Shown in pieces: positions 1 through 5,750 of a stretch of DNA of 8,417 nt. This DNA comes from Lachnospiraceae bacterium. GTDB taxonomy: Bacteria > Bacillota > Clostridia > Lachnospirales > Lachnospiraceae. The notes under the pieces were generated by a model. That model made no database searches. It was not told where the DNA came from and saw nothing but the letters and a program-made list of their open reading frames with translations. The translations under genes and the position numbers were made by a program. The stretch is from NCBI GenBank assembly GCA_014804385.1, contig JAAUZW010000034.1, forward strand, positions 1-8,417, written 5' to 3'. Positions within the stretch are counted from its first letter, which is position 1; each line of letters begins with the position of its first letter.

Positions 1-1173
1 AATCGTATTTTGCGTGAGGGCGAGTATCAGCGCTCAGATGGGAGGTATCGGTTCCGTTATATTGACGAGGACGGAAAAGAGAAAAATGTTTACAGTTGGC
101 GTTTGGATAGAAATGATCCGATGCCGAAAGGCAAGAAGCGGGAGCTTTCATTGAGAGAGAAAGAAAAGCAGATCGAAGCGGATCTATTTGATCACATCGT
201 AACCAATGGCGGAAATTATACGGTGCAGGAGTTGGTGGAGAAGTATGTGTCTCTGAAAACGGGAGTCCGCCACAACACGGTTGCCGGATATAAGACAGTC
301 ATTAACGTCTTGAAAAAGGAAACATTTGGCAGACAGCGCATTGATAAAGTACGTTTGTCAGATGCAAAGGCGTGGCTTATAAAGCTTCAGCAGGTTGATG
401 GCAGAGGATATAGTTCCATTCACTCGATCCGAGGCGTTCTCAGACCGGCGTTTCAGATGGCAGTAGATGATGACCTGATCCGCAAAAATCCATTTGGATT
501 TGAACTGGCTTCGGTTATTGTCAATGATTCTGTTACCAGAGAGGCGATCACCCGGAAACAGGAGCGTGATCTGCTCAAGTTTATCAGAGAAGATAATCAT
601 TTTAGCAGATATTATGACGCAATCTACATTCTCTTTCATACGGGGCTTCGCATTTCGGAGTTTTGCGGACTGACAATACCTGATATTGAGTTTGAGGAAA
701 TGCGTATCAAGGTAGATCATCAGTTACAGCGCACATCACAGATGGAATATGTGATCCAGGAGCCGAAAACAGAAAGCGGAGTCCGCTATGTTCCTATGAC
801 AGAAGAAGTGGCAATGTGTTTCCACAGAATCATTGCTAATCGGGAAGCGCCGAAAGTTGAGCCTATGGTAGATGGCTATATCCGTTTCTTGTGTCTGGAT
901 AAGAATGATATGCCGATGGTTGCCCTTCACTGGGAAAAGTATCTGGCGCATATCATTGAAAAGTACAATAAGATTTACCGCGTCCAGATGCCGAAAGTAA
1001 CCCCTCATGTATGCAGACATACCTTTTGCTCCAATATGGCGAAGTCGGGAATGAATCCGAAGACCTTGCAGTACATCATGGGCCATGCGGATATCAGTGT
1101 AACATTGAATACCTACACCCATGTGAATTTTGATGATGCGAAAGAGGAACTGCAGCGAGTGGCGAACTCGTAA
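1..1173 (+). CDS. Tyrosine recombinase (integrase) of the Tn916/Tn1549 type, 5' end outside window
   Basis: Site-specific recombinase that would excise and integrate a conjugative or mobilisable element. Numbering from the first in-window codon (390 residues), the catalytic set of the family is complete: R217 in TGLRISEF, K256 in PKTESG, H336 and R339 in PHVCRHTF, H362 in MGHADI, and the nucleophile Y372 in NTYTHV. The first ~70 residues (GEYQRSDGRYRFRY, YSWRL, SLREKE) match the arm-binding N-terminal domain of Tn916-type integrases, followed by a SAM-like core-binding domain at ~70-160. The frame is open to base 1 and the residues before the TTG at 10 (Asn-Arg-Ile) still fit the family, so the real start lies upstream and TTG is probably not the start. 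The gene ends in TAA. In such elements int is usually the last gene, so the element body is inferred to lie to the left. Specific element not identified. Confidence 0.93.
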   Translation, partial: NRILREGEYQRSDGRYRFRYIDEDGKEKNVYSWRLDRNDPMPKGKKRELSLREKEKQIEADLFDHIVTNGGNYTVQELVEKYVSLKTGVRHNTVAGYKTVINVLKKETFGRQRIDKVRLSDAKAWLIKLQQVDGRGYSSIHSIRGVLRPAFQMAVDDDLIRKNPFGFELASVIVNDSVTREAITRKQERDLLKFIREDNHFSRYYDAIYILFHTGLRISEFCGLTIPDIEFEEMRIKVDHQLQRTSQMEYVIQEPKTESGVRYVPMTEEVAMCFHRIIANREAPKVEPMVDGYIRFLCLDKNDMPMVALHWEKYLAHIIEKYNKIYRVQMPKVTPHVCRHTFCSNMAKSGMNPKTLQYIMGHADISVTLNTYTHVNFDDAKEELQRVANS

Positions 1174-1179
1174 AAAGCC

Positions 1180-1208
1180 CGTTGGTAAAACTGCTTACTT
1201 TACCAACG
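1180..1208. repeat. 10-bp perfect inverted repeat just after the integrase
   Basis: Arms CGTTGGTAAA (1180-1189) and TTTACCAACG (1199-1208) are perfectly complementary around a 9-base loop, starting seven bases after the int stop codon. A third partial copy, TTTACCAA, follows at 1211-1218. There is no U-run directly after the stem, so it is a poor intrinsic terminator. Its place next to int suits a recombinase or excisionase binding site at an element end. That role is inferred. Confidence 0.5.
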
Positions 1209-1233
1209 TATTTACCAATTTTGCAGGGACAAA

Positions 1234-1260
1234 TATGAGAAAGTATGAGACGATTTGAGA
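1234..1260 (+). repeat. Three short direct repeats phased at 10 bp, candidate integrase arm sites
   Basis: TATGAGA at 1234-1240, TATGAGA at 1244-1250 and TTTGAGA at 1254-1260 are spaced exactly 10 bp apart, one helical turn. A further TTTGAGA lies at 1318-1324. ATTTGAGAAAATAC (1253-1266) is echoed by ATTTGAGAAGAAATAC (1317-1332). Tn916-family integrases bind short direct repeats inside the element ends with their N-terminal domain, so these are candidate arm sites. The core attachment site cannot be placed because the other element end is not in the window. I see no convincing promoter for the next gene between 1174 and 1357. Confidence 0.4.
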
Positions 1261-1357
1261 AAATACTTTAGAGGCACAGAACTTTGGAGTAGTCCGAAAA
1301 CCCTGTAAAACCAAGCATTTGAGAAGAAATACAGGACATATAAGGAGTTATAGAAAA

Positions 1358-1822
1358 ATGATAAAAATCCTATTTATTTGCCACGGCAACATCTGCCGCA
1401 GCACCATGGCCGAGAGCGTCTTCACCCACATGGTCACCCAACAGGGGCTCTCCCAGCAATTCCGCATCGCCTCCGCGGCCACCAGCCGCGAAGAAATCGG
1501 CAACCCGCCGCACTACGGTACAGTGAATAAATTGCGCTCCATGGGAGTTCCCCTCGTTCCTCACCGCGCCGTGCAGATGACAAAGGCGGATTATAAAAAC
1601 TATGATTATATCATTGGCATGGACGGCATGAATATCCGAAATATGTTAAGGATATTGGGGAGTGATCCGGAGCATAAGGTGTACAAGCTTCTGGATTTTG
1701 GTGCTCATTCCCGTGATATAGCGGATCCCTGGTACACAGGGAATTTTGACCTTACCTATGAGGATATCGTGGAGGGATGCGAAGCGCTGCTTGCGTATTT
1801 GCAAAATGGAAACGGGAGATGA
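1358..1822 (+). CDS. Low-molecular-weight protein tyrosine phosphatase
   Basis: Cytoplasmic phosphatase of the arsenate-reductase-like LMW-PTP fold, 154 residues, normal for the family. The P-loop CX5R(S) is at residues 8-15: nucleophile C8, R14, S15. The general acid is D123 in the ADPWYTGNF loop. Substrate unknown; bacterial members often act on tyrosine kinases of exopolysaccharide synthesis or on arginine phosphate, but nothing nearby decides this. The frame is open from 1319, but ATG at 1358 is chosen because AAGGAG (1342-1347) sits 10 bases before it and the protein then begins MIKILFICHGN, typical of the family. The first third is strikingly C-rich: codons 8-53 end in C 33 times out of 46, against 8 of 46 for codons 75-120, and G+C falls from about 62% to about 46%. 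A recombinant gene is possible. The next gene starts 66 bases downstream, probably co-transcribed. Confidence 0.9.
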   Translation: MIKILFICHGNICRSTMAESVFTHMVTQQGLSQQFRIASAATSREEIGNPPHYGTVNKLRSMGVPLVPHRAVQMTKADYKNYDYIIGMDGMNIRNMLRILGSDPEHKVYKLLDFGAHSRDIADPWYTGNFDLTYEDIVEGCEALLAYLQNGNGR

Positions 1823-1888
1823 GGTTGAAAATAAAAAGATTGTTGAGTGCAGCCATTGAAGATTCATGGACGGAAAGGAAAACTTAGA

Positions 1889-2911
1889 ATGACTTATCAG
1901 GAATTGTTAGAAAAAGCAAAAGAAAATATCGGTACATACTGTAAAGCCTGTCCGGTCTGCAATGGGATTGCCTGCAAAAATCAGATCCCCGGACCGGGAG
2001 CCAAGGGCATAGGAGATACCGCAGCAAGAAACTATGCTAAATGGCAGGAGATCCGGGTCAATATGGATACGTTGTGCGAGCAGAAAACGCCGGATACTTC
2101 CCTGGAATTATTTGGCAGAACTTTCCACTATCCCTTTTTTGCGGGGCCGGTAGGCGCGCTCAATCTGCATTACGGGGAAAAGTATGATGATCCGTCCTAC
2201 AATGATATCATGCTGAAAGCTTGCAGGGACAACGGAATTGCGGCCTTTACCGGGGACGGCACTAACCCGGAGGTGATCAGACAGGCGGCTAAAGCGTTGG
2301 CGCAGGTAGAAGGACAGGGCATCCCGACGATCAAACCCTGGAATATGGAAACGATCCGGGAGAAGATGACGCTCTGTAAGGAGGCGGGCTGCTTTGCACT
2401 GGCGATGGATGTGGATGCGGCGGGGCTGCCTTTCCTGAAAAATATGACGCCGCCCGCGGGCAGTAAGAGTGTAGAACAGCTGAAGGAGATCGTGCAGATG
2501 GCAGGCGTTCCCTTTATCGTAAAGGGGATTATGACAGTAAGAGGCGCATTGAAAGCCAAGGAAGCAGGTGCGGCGGCGATCGTTGTCAGCAATCACGGCG
2601 GTCGTGTGCTGGATCAGTGTCCGGCGACAGCGGAGGTGCTTACGGAAATTGCGGACGCTCTGCAGGGAAGCGGTGTGAAGATTCTGGTGGACGGCGGCAT
2701 CCGTAGCGGTACGGATATTTTCAAGGCCCTTGCTATGGGAGCAGACGGTGTGCTGATATGCAGACCCTTTGTGACAGCGCTCTATGGGGGCGGCGCTGAG
2801 GGCGTTGGCCTTTACATAGAAAAGCTGGCGGGAGAGCTTCGGGATACCATGGAAATGTGCGGGGCAGGGTCTCTGCGTGAGATTACTAGGGATATGGTGC
2901 GTGTCTGCTGA
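1889..2911 (+). CDS. FMN-dependent alpha-hydroxy-acid dehydrogenase/oxidase family protein
   Basis: 340-residue TIM-barrel flavoprotein of the lactate/glycolate oxidase and dehydrogenase family, which converts 2-hydroxy acids to 2-oxo acids with FMN. Visible family signatures: the FMN-contacting lysine K212 (VPFIVKGI), the catalytic motif SNHGGRVLD with H236 and R239, the phosphate-binding DGGIRSGTD (268-276), and GADGVLICRPF (285-294). By eye, the active-site tyrosine of the FQLY(V) segment seems absent, the region reading PTIKPWN (146-152), so substrate or electron acceptor may differ from classical members. The N-terminus carries C18, C21, C24 and C29, a CX2CX2CX4C cluster that could bind metal or Fe-S. 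ATG at 1889 is preferred over the in-frame GTG at 1847 because AAAGGA (1874-1879) lies 9 bases before it. Substrate cannot be assigned; L-lactate is only one possibility. It follows the phosphatase gene, probably in one transcript. Confidence 0.85.
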   Translation: MTYQELLEKAKENIGTYCKACPVCNGIACKNQIPGPGAKGIGDTAARNYAKWQEIRVNMDTLCEQKTPDTSLELFGRTFHYPFFAGPVGALNLHYGEKYDDPSYNDIMLKACRDNGIAAFTGDGTNPEVIRQAAKALAQVEGQGIPTIKPWNMETIREKMTLCKEAGCFALAMDVDAAGLPFLKNMTPPAGSKSVEQLKEIVQMAGVPFIVKGIMTVRGALKAKEAGAAAIVVSNHGGRVLDQCPATAEVLTEIADALQGSGVKILVDGGIRSGTDIFKALAMGADGVLICRPFVTALYGGGAEGVGLYIEKLAGELRDTMEMCGAGSLREITRDMVRVC

Positions 2912-3032
2912 TGCTGTCTGTTTTCAGAAGGCATGGGTTGCAGACAGTATCCGTATGCAGTGTGATATGTCATACAGGGACCGGCTGTCATGAACGGACG
3001 AAATCATGTCGTGAATAAAGCGGCGCCTGCCT

Positions 3033-3059
3033 TAAGAAAAGGGGAGAAGAGTCCGATAT
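3033..3059 (+). promoter_or_regulatory. Sigma-28 (SigD/FliA-type) promoter of the three-gene operon
   Basis: CCGATAT at 3053-3059 is a full match to the -10 consensus of Bacillus SigD. TAAG at 3033-3036 matches three of four bases of the TAAA -35 element with a 16-base spacer, inside the accepted range. Predicted start is near 3066, giving a leader of roughly 48 bases to the ATG at 3114. A TATAAT hexamer at 3061-3066 directly downstream could serve sigma-A instead, but I see no TTGACA-like -35 at the right distance. Sigma-28 directs late flagellar genes, which fits the FliD-like second gene. Confidence 0.65.
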
Positions 3060-3080
3060 TTATAATAGAAATTGCAACGG

Positions 3081-3105
3081 CATGATACTGTCATGTGACA
3101 GGAGG
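3081..3105 (+). promoter_or_regulatory. Leader palindrome abutting the ribosome binding site
   Basis: CTGTCATGTGACAG (3088-3101) has perfect 6-base arms around TG, and its last base is the first G of the GGAGG Shine-Dalgarno (3101-3105), which lies 8 bases before the ATG at 3114. An overlapping hairpin, CATGA-TACTG-TCATG (3081-3095), would exclude it. It could be a protein operator or weak translational control. Both stems are short. Confidence 0.3.
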
Positions 3106-3113
3106 GACATAGG

Positions 3114-4244
3114 ATGCAGGTTAAGATAGGAAATAACGAGAATCAGACGATAAATACAAGTCTGCAGGCGCAGGAGAAAGCGGCGAAAGGCGCGAGCAAG
3201 GAAGCGGTAAAGAGAAAGAACACCATTTTTGCGGGGGATCTGCCGATAAACAAAGACCCGATTGAGCTGCGCAAGCAGCAGGCGCAGAAGAGGGCCATGA
3301 AGTTTGTGAAGGATGCCTGGTCGGGTGACCGCAAGCTGGATCAGAGTCAGGATGAAATTCGTGCGAAGCTCAAAGAGTTGATGGATGAGGCAACCGCTAA
3401 TCAGGAGCTTGCGCAGGGCAATACGGAGAGAATAGAAAATCTACGCCGGCAGTACGGTGTGGAGGCAGATTCTCAGGAGCAGAAGGATCTGGAGTTGCTT
3501 ATGAAAGCGTCCAACCCGGATTCCTTTGATTCTTTCACGGAGGACGAGAAGGCAAGGCTGGAAGAGATGGGGCCCCAGAGAGAGTATATGGCATTGCTTT
3601 CCATTAAGATGAAATCTACAGAGCCTTTTACAGAGGCTGATCAGGCAAGGCTGGATGAGCTGGGGAAATCGCTGACAGAGTATCAGCGCAATTCTTTGGA
3701 AATCAATGAAGAGCGGAATATTTATCAAAAAAGAGAACAAAATGCGCAGAATTATGCGCAGGATCTCCAGACCTCTCTCACGGATATGAAGATTGAACGG
3801 TTAAAATTCCACAAGATGGCGGATGCCCAGGAGAAGGCAGAACAGGTCATGGAGCAGGCCAGTGAGGAGATCATAGGTCTTTTGGTGGATGAAGCCAAGG
3901 ATCATGTGGATGAGACCTACGAGGAGCAGAGAGAAGAGGCAGAGAAGAAGGCTGAGGAGAAGGAAGAACAGGAAGAGAAGCTGGAAAAGATAGAGGAGCG
4001 AAAAGAACTGCTTGAGGCACGGGTGGAGATTGCACAGGAACAGCCCCATGAGGCAGAGGAGGCACACAGGGAGCAGGAAAGAGACGCCAGAGAAGAGGCA
4101 CAGCTCATGAAGGATATGGCGGAAGGCGGAATGGATGTGGCAGGCACAAGTTCTGCGGTGAAGGCGGAGATTAAGGATATGCTGCAGAAGATGAAGCTGA
4201 TCGAGGCGGATATCAAGGGCATTGAAGTGGACGAAGAGATATAA
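3114..4244 (+). CDS. Charged coiled-coil protein of unknown function, first gene of putative sigma-28 operon
   Basis: I do not recognise a named family. The 376-residue protein has no signal peptide, membrane segment or cysteine. Residues ~1-70 are polar and end in a segment reading NTIFAGDLPINKDPIELRKQ. Residues ~75-115 look helical. An internal duplication follows: FTEDEKARLEEMG (141-153) and FTEADQARLDELG (172-184), 31 residues apart. Residues ~195-335 are a long, very acidic and lysine-rich helix (EEAEKKAEEKEEQEEKLEK), probably coiled coil. A short helix (347-370) closes the protein. ATG at 3114 follows GGAGG by 8 bases. The sigma-28-like promoter and FliD-like neighbour suggest a flagellum-linked role, such as a structural accessory, an export partner or a secreted protein. 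That is inference from context only. The second gene begins 33 bases after its stop. Confidence 0.8.
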   Translation: MQVKIGNNENQTINTSLQAQEKAAKGASKEAVKRKNTIFAGDLPINKDPIELRKQQAQKRAMKFVKDAWSGDRKLDQSQDEIRAKLKELMDEATANQELAQGNTERIENLRRQYGVEADSQEQKDLELLMKASNPDSFDSFTEDEKARLEEMGPQREYMALLSIKMKSTEPFTEADQARLDELGKSLTEYQRNSLEINEERNIYQKREQNAQNYAQDLQTSLTDMKIERLKFHKMADAQEKAEQVMEQASEEIIGLLVDEAKDHVDETYEEQREEAEKKAEEKEEQEEKLEKIEERKELLEARVEIAQEQPHEAEEAHREQERDAREEAQLMKDMAEGGMDVAGTSSAVKAEIKDMLQKMKLIEADIKGIEVDEEI

Positions 4245-4277
4245 GACTGAAAAGGCAGACAGAAAAGAGGTAGTGTT

Positions 4278-5006
4278 ATGAGAATCACAAGAAATTATAG
4301 AAATAGTATGGTAAATCCCAGAAAGAACAGTAAAGGCGATCAGGCGTCGCTGATAAAGAGCGCCTTAAACCGCAGCAGTGCCAACAGCCGTGCGACCAGG
4401 CTGGCGAGTCTTCTGGGAAATAAGAATACCTCTCAGACCAGTGCACTGACTGCAAGGGATTTTGTCACTTCCACTGCCAAGTCACAGAAATTTTATTATG
4501 ATATGCAGTATCATGCAAACCAGGTGGAAGAGTATGCAGATGCGCTGAAGAGTTCCAATAAGGACTCTGTCTACGACAAGGCGAGAGAGAGCGGCAGTAC
4601 AGAGCAGATCGTGTCGGATATCAAAGGCTTTGTGGCACAGTATAACAATATGTTAAGTGACCTGAAGGAATCCGGAACGAGAGCCGATACCAGTATTCTG
4701 ACCCAGATCAACAGCATGGCGAGATTGGCGGAGAAAGATCTGGCGGCTACGGGCATTTCCCGGAAGTCGGACGGAACGCTGGAGATCGATGAGAAGAAGC
4801 TGGCAGCGGCAGATGTGGATACGCTGGAAAAGGTCTGGGGCGGCAGCGGATTTGTTTCGAAAGCGAGCGCTAAGGCAGGCACTGTGGCGGCGACTGCGGA
4901 GAAGAATATTGAAGCGGAGAAGAGCAGCGTCTACAGTCCTTTTGACAGAGCGAATCTCTATAGCAGTTCCAACTCTGCCGGGAAGTATTTTAACTATCGC
5001 AGGTAG
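4278..5006 (+). CDS. Small FliD-C-like protein, putative flagellar accessory or exported protein
   Basis: 242 residues, cysteine-free, no signal peptide. Residues ~110-200 read like the C-terminal region of the filament cap protein FliD: a helix with FVAQYNNMLSDLK (118-130), then LTQINSMARLAEKDLAATGI (141-160), then the beta element DGTLEIDEKKL (165-175), a stretch preceding WGGSGFVSKAS, and a helix with AEKN. FliD proteins are normally over 400 residues with long N-terminal and variable domains. Here those are absent and replaced by a basic, serine/asparagine-rich N-terminus, so it is not an ordinary filament cap. It could be a shortened hook-associated-like protein, a capping accessory, or a flagellar export substrate. 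The similarity is judged by eye. AAGAGG (4265-4270) lies 7 bases before the ATG. The next gene starts 5 bases after its stop, so the operon assignment is firm. Confidence 0.75.
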   Translation: MRITRNYRNSMVNPRKNSKGDQASLIKSALNRSSANSRATRLASLLGNKNTSQTSALTARDFVTSTAKSQKFYYDMQYHANQVEEYADALKSSNKDSVYDKARESGSTEQIVSDIKGFVAQYNNMLSDLKESGTRADTSILTQINSMARLAEKDLAATGISRKSDGTLEIDEKKLAAADVDTLEKVWGGSGFVSKASAKAGTVAATAEKNIEAEKSSVYSPFDRANLYSSSNSAGKYFNYRR

Positions 5007-5011
5007 AGCGT

Positions 5012-5749
5012 ATGAATCGTCTAAACTGGGTACAGCAGAGCGAAGGTTTTAAAACGGAATACCGTGTTTTGAAGTGGAAGACCTCCCATTTCCATGAGCC
5101 CTATGCGAGGCGGAATGCGGGCAGCATGCCGAAGCAGCCAAGCGCTGCCGCTGCTGCGGCCGCTGAGGAGATGAAGACGGAGGCGGAAGGGCTGGGATTA
5201 GGGCTTGCTGATAAGCGTAAGAGCGGAACTCGTCCCGGCTTCGGTATGGGAGAACACTTGGCACAGGGGTTGTCCGGAGAAGACAGAGGGCGCGACGGGG
5301 TGAGTATATCTGCACAGGGCACCAGACAACAGGGCGCCGCAGAGCAGGCGCAGACCGCGGTGCAGAGTGTAAGTCAGACTGCCGGGCATGCTGCTCAGAT
5401 TCAGGCTGCGGAGACCGTGGTGGTGTCGTCGGCGAATGAACCCTCGTCTACAGAGACAGAAGAGGAGCGGGCCAATCGGGAGAATACCACGGTGGCGGAA
5501 ACTGGTAAAGGGAATATCCGCAATCGTCTTCAGGAGAGCGCAAAACGTTTGCAGGAAGCGTACCAGAGACAAAAAGAAAAAGCGGCAAAGCTATTGCCGC
5601 TTAAACAGATCAAAGAGGATAAGCCCAAGGAAAAAGCGAAGGGCACACGGGTGGCTGACAAGGAGACGATGCTCTCCATGCAGGCCGAGAATCATTATCT
5701 GTTAGATTCTTATGATCATAACGGAAACTACAGCATGCTGGGGAAATAG
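5012..5749 (+). CDS. Low-complexity alanine/glutamine-rich protein of unknown function, third gene of operon
   Basis: No recognised family. 245 residues, no cysteine, no signal peptide or membrane segment. An N-terminal part with aromatic residues (NRLNWVQQSEGF, YRVLKWK) is followed by an alanine run (45-51), a disordered Gly/Gln/Ala/Ser/Glu-rich middle (~55-165), a basic helix (~168-210) and a C-terminal tail MQAENHYLLDSYDHNGNYSML (223-243) that looks ordered and constrained. The middle resembles a linker between two functional ends. The ATG lies 5 bases after the upstream stop with only a weak AGGTAGAG (5001-5008) before it, suggesting translational coupling. By its operon it may act with the FliD-like protein. 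Its stop is a single base from the stop of the convergent reductase gene, and its 3' part contains the opposite strand's likely terminator at 5571-5602. Confidence 0.7.
   Translation: MNRLNWVQQSEGFKTEYRVLKWKTSHFHEPYARRNAGSMPKQPSAAAAAAAEEMKTEAEGLGLGLADKRKSGTRPGFGMGEHLAQGLSGEDRGRDGVSISAQGTRQQGAAEQAQTAVQSVSQTAGHAAQIQAAETVVVSSANEPSSTETEEERANRENTTVAETGKGNIRNRLQESAKRLQEAYQRQKEKAAKLLPLKQIKEDKPKEKAKGTRVADKETMLSMQAENHYLLDSYDHNGNYSMLGK
5571..5602 (-). terminator. Intrinsic terminator for the reductase gene, embedded in the opposing CDS
   Basis: Read on the minus strand, AAGCGGCAA (5602-5594), a 5-base loop and TTGCCGCTT (5588-5580) form a perfect 9-bp stem followed by a T-rich tail, TTTCTTTTT (5579-5571). 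It lies about 150 bases past the reductase stop, inside the coding region for residues ~187-197 of the plus-strand third operon gene. Confidence 0.7.
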
Positions 5750-5750
5750 A

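Noticed and set aside
10..12. TTG as start codon of the integrase
   Set aside because: The frame stays open to base 1 and the upstream residues still match the family, so the gene is simply cut by the window edge.
1319..1357. TTG at 1319 as start of the phosphatase
   Set aside because: No ribosome site precedes it, and the ATG at 1358 has AAGGAG at good spacing and the usual family N-terminus.
1370..1564. Minus-strand open frame opposite the phosphatase
   Set aside because: Explained by the high-GC stretch of the phosphatase gene, which lowers stop frequency in other frames.
1847..1888. GTG at 1847 as start of the hydroxy-acid dehydrogenase
   Set aside because: No Shine-Dalgarno before it; ATG at 1889 has AAAGGA nine bases upstream.
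2914..2947. CTGTCTG / CAGACAG inverted repeat after the dehydrogenase gene, as terminator
   Set aside because: Only 7 bp with a 20-base loop and no T-run after it.
2985..3095. CTGTCATG direct repeat at 2985-2992 and 3088-3095 flanking the operon promoter
   Set aside because: Eight bases, two copies; could easily occur by chance in 200 bp.
3917..4288. Minus-strand open frame rich in serine opposite the coiled-coil gene
   Set aside because: It is the complement of GAG/GAA-rich coding sequence; composition is an artefact and there is no ribosome site.
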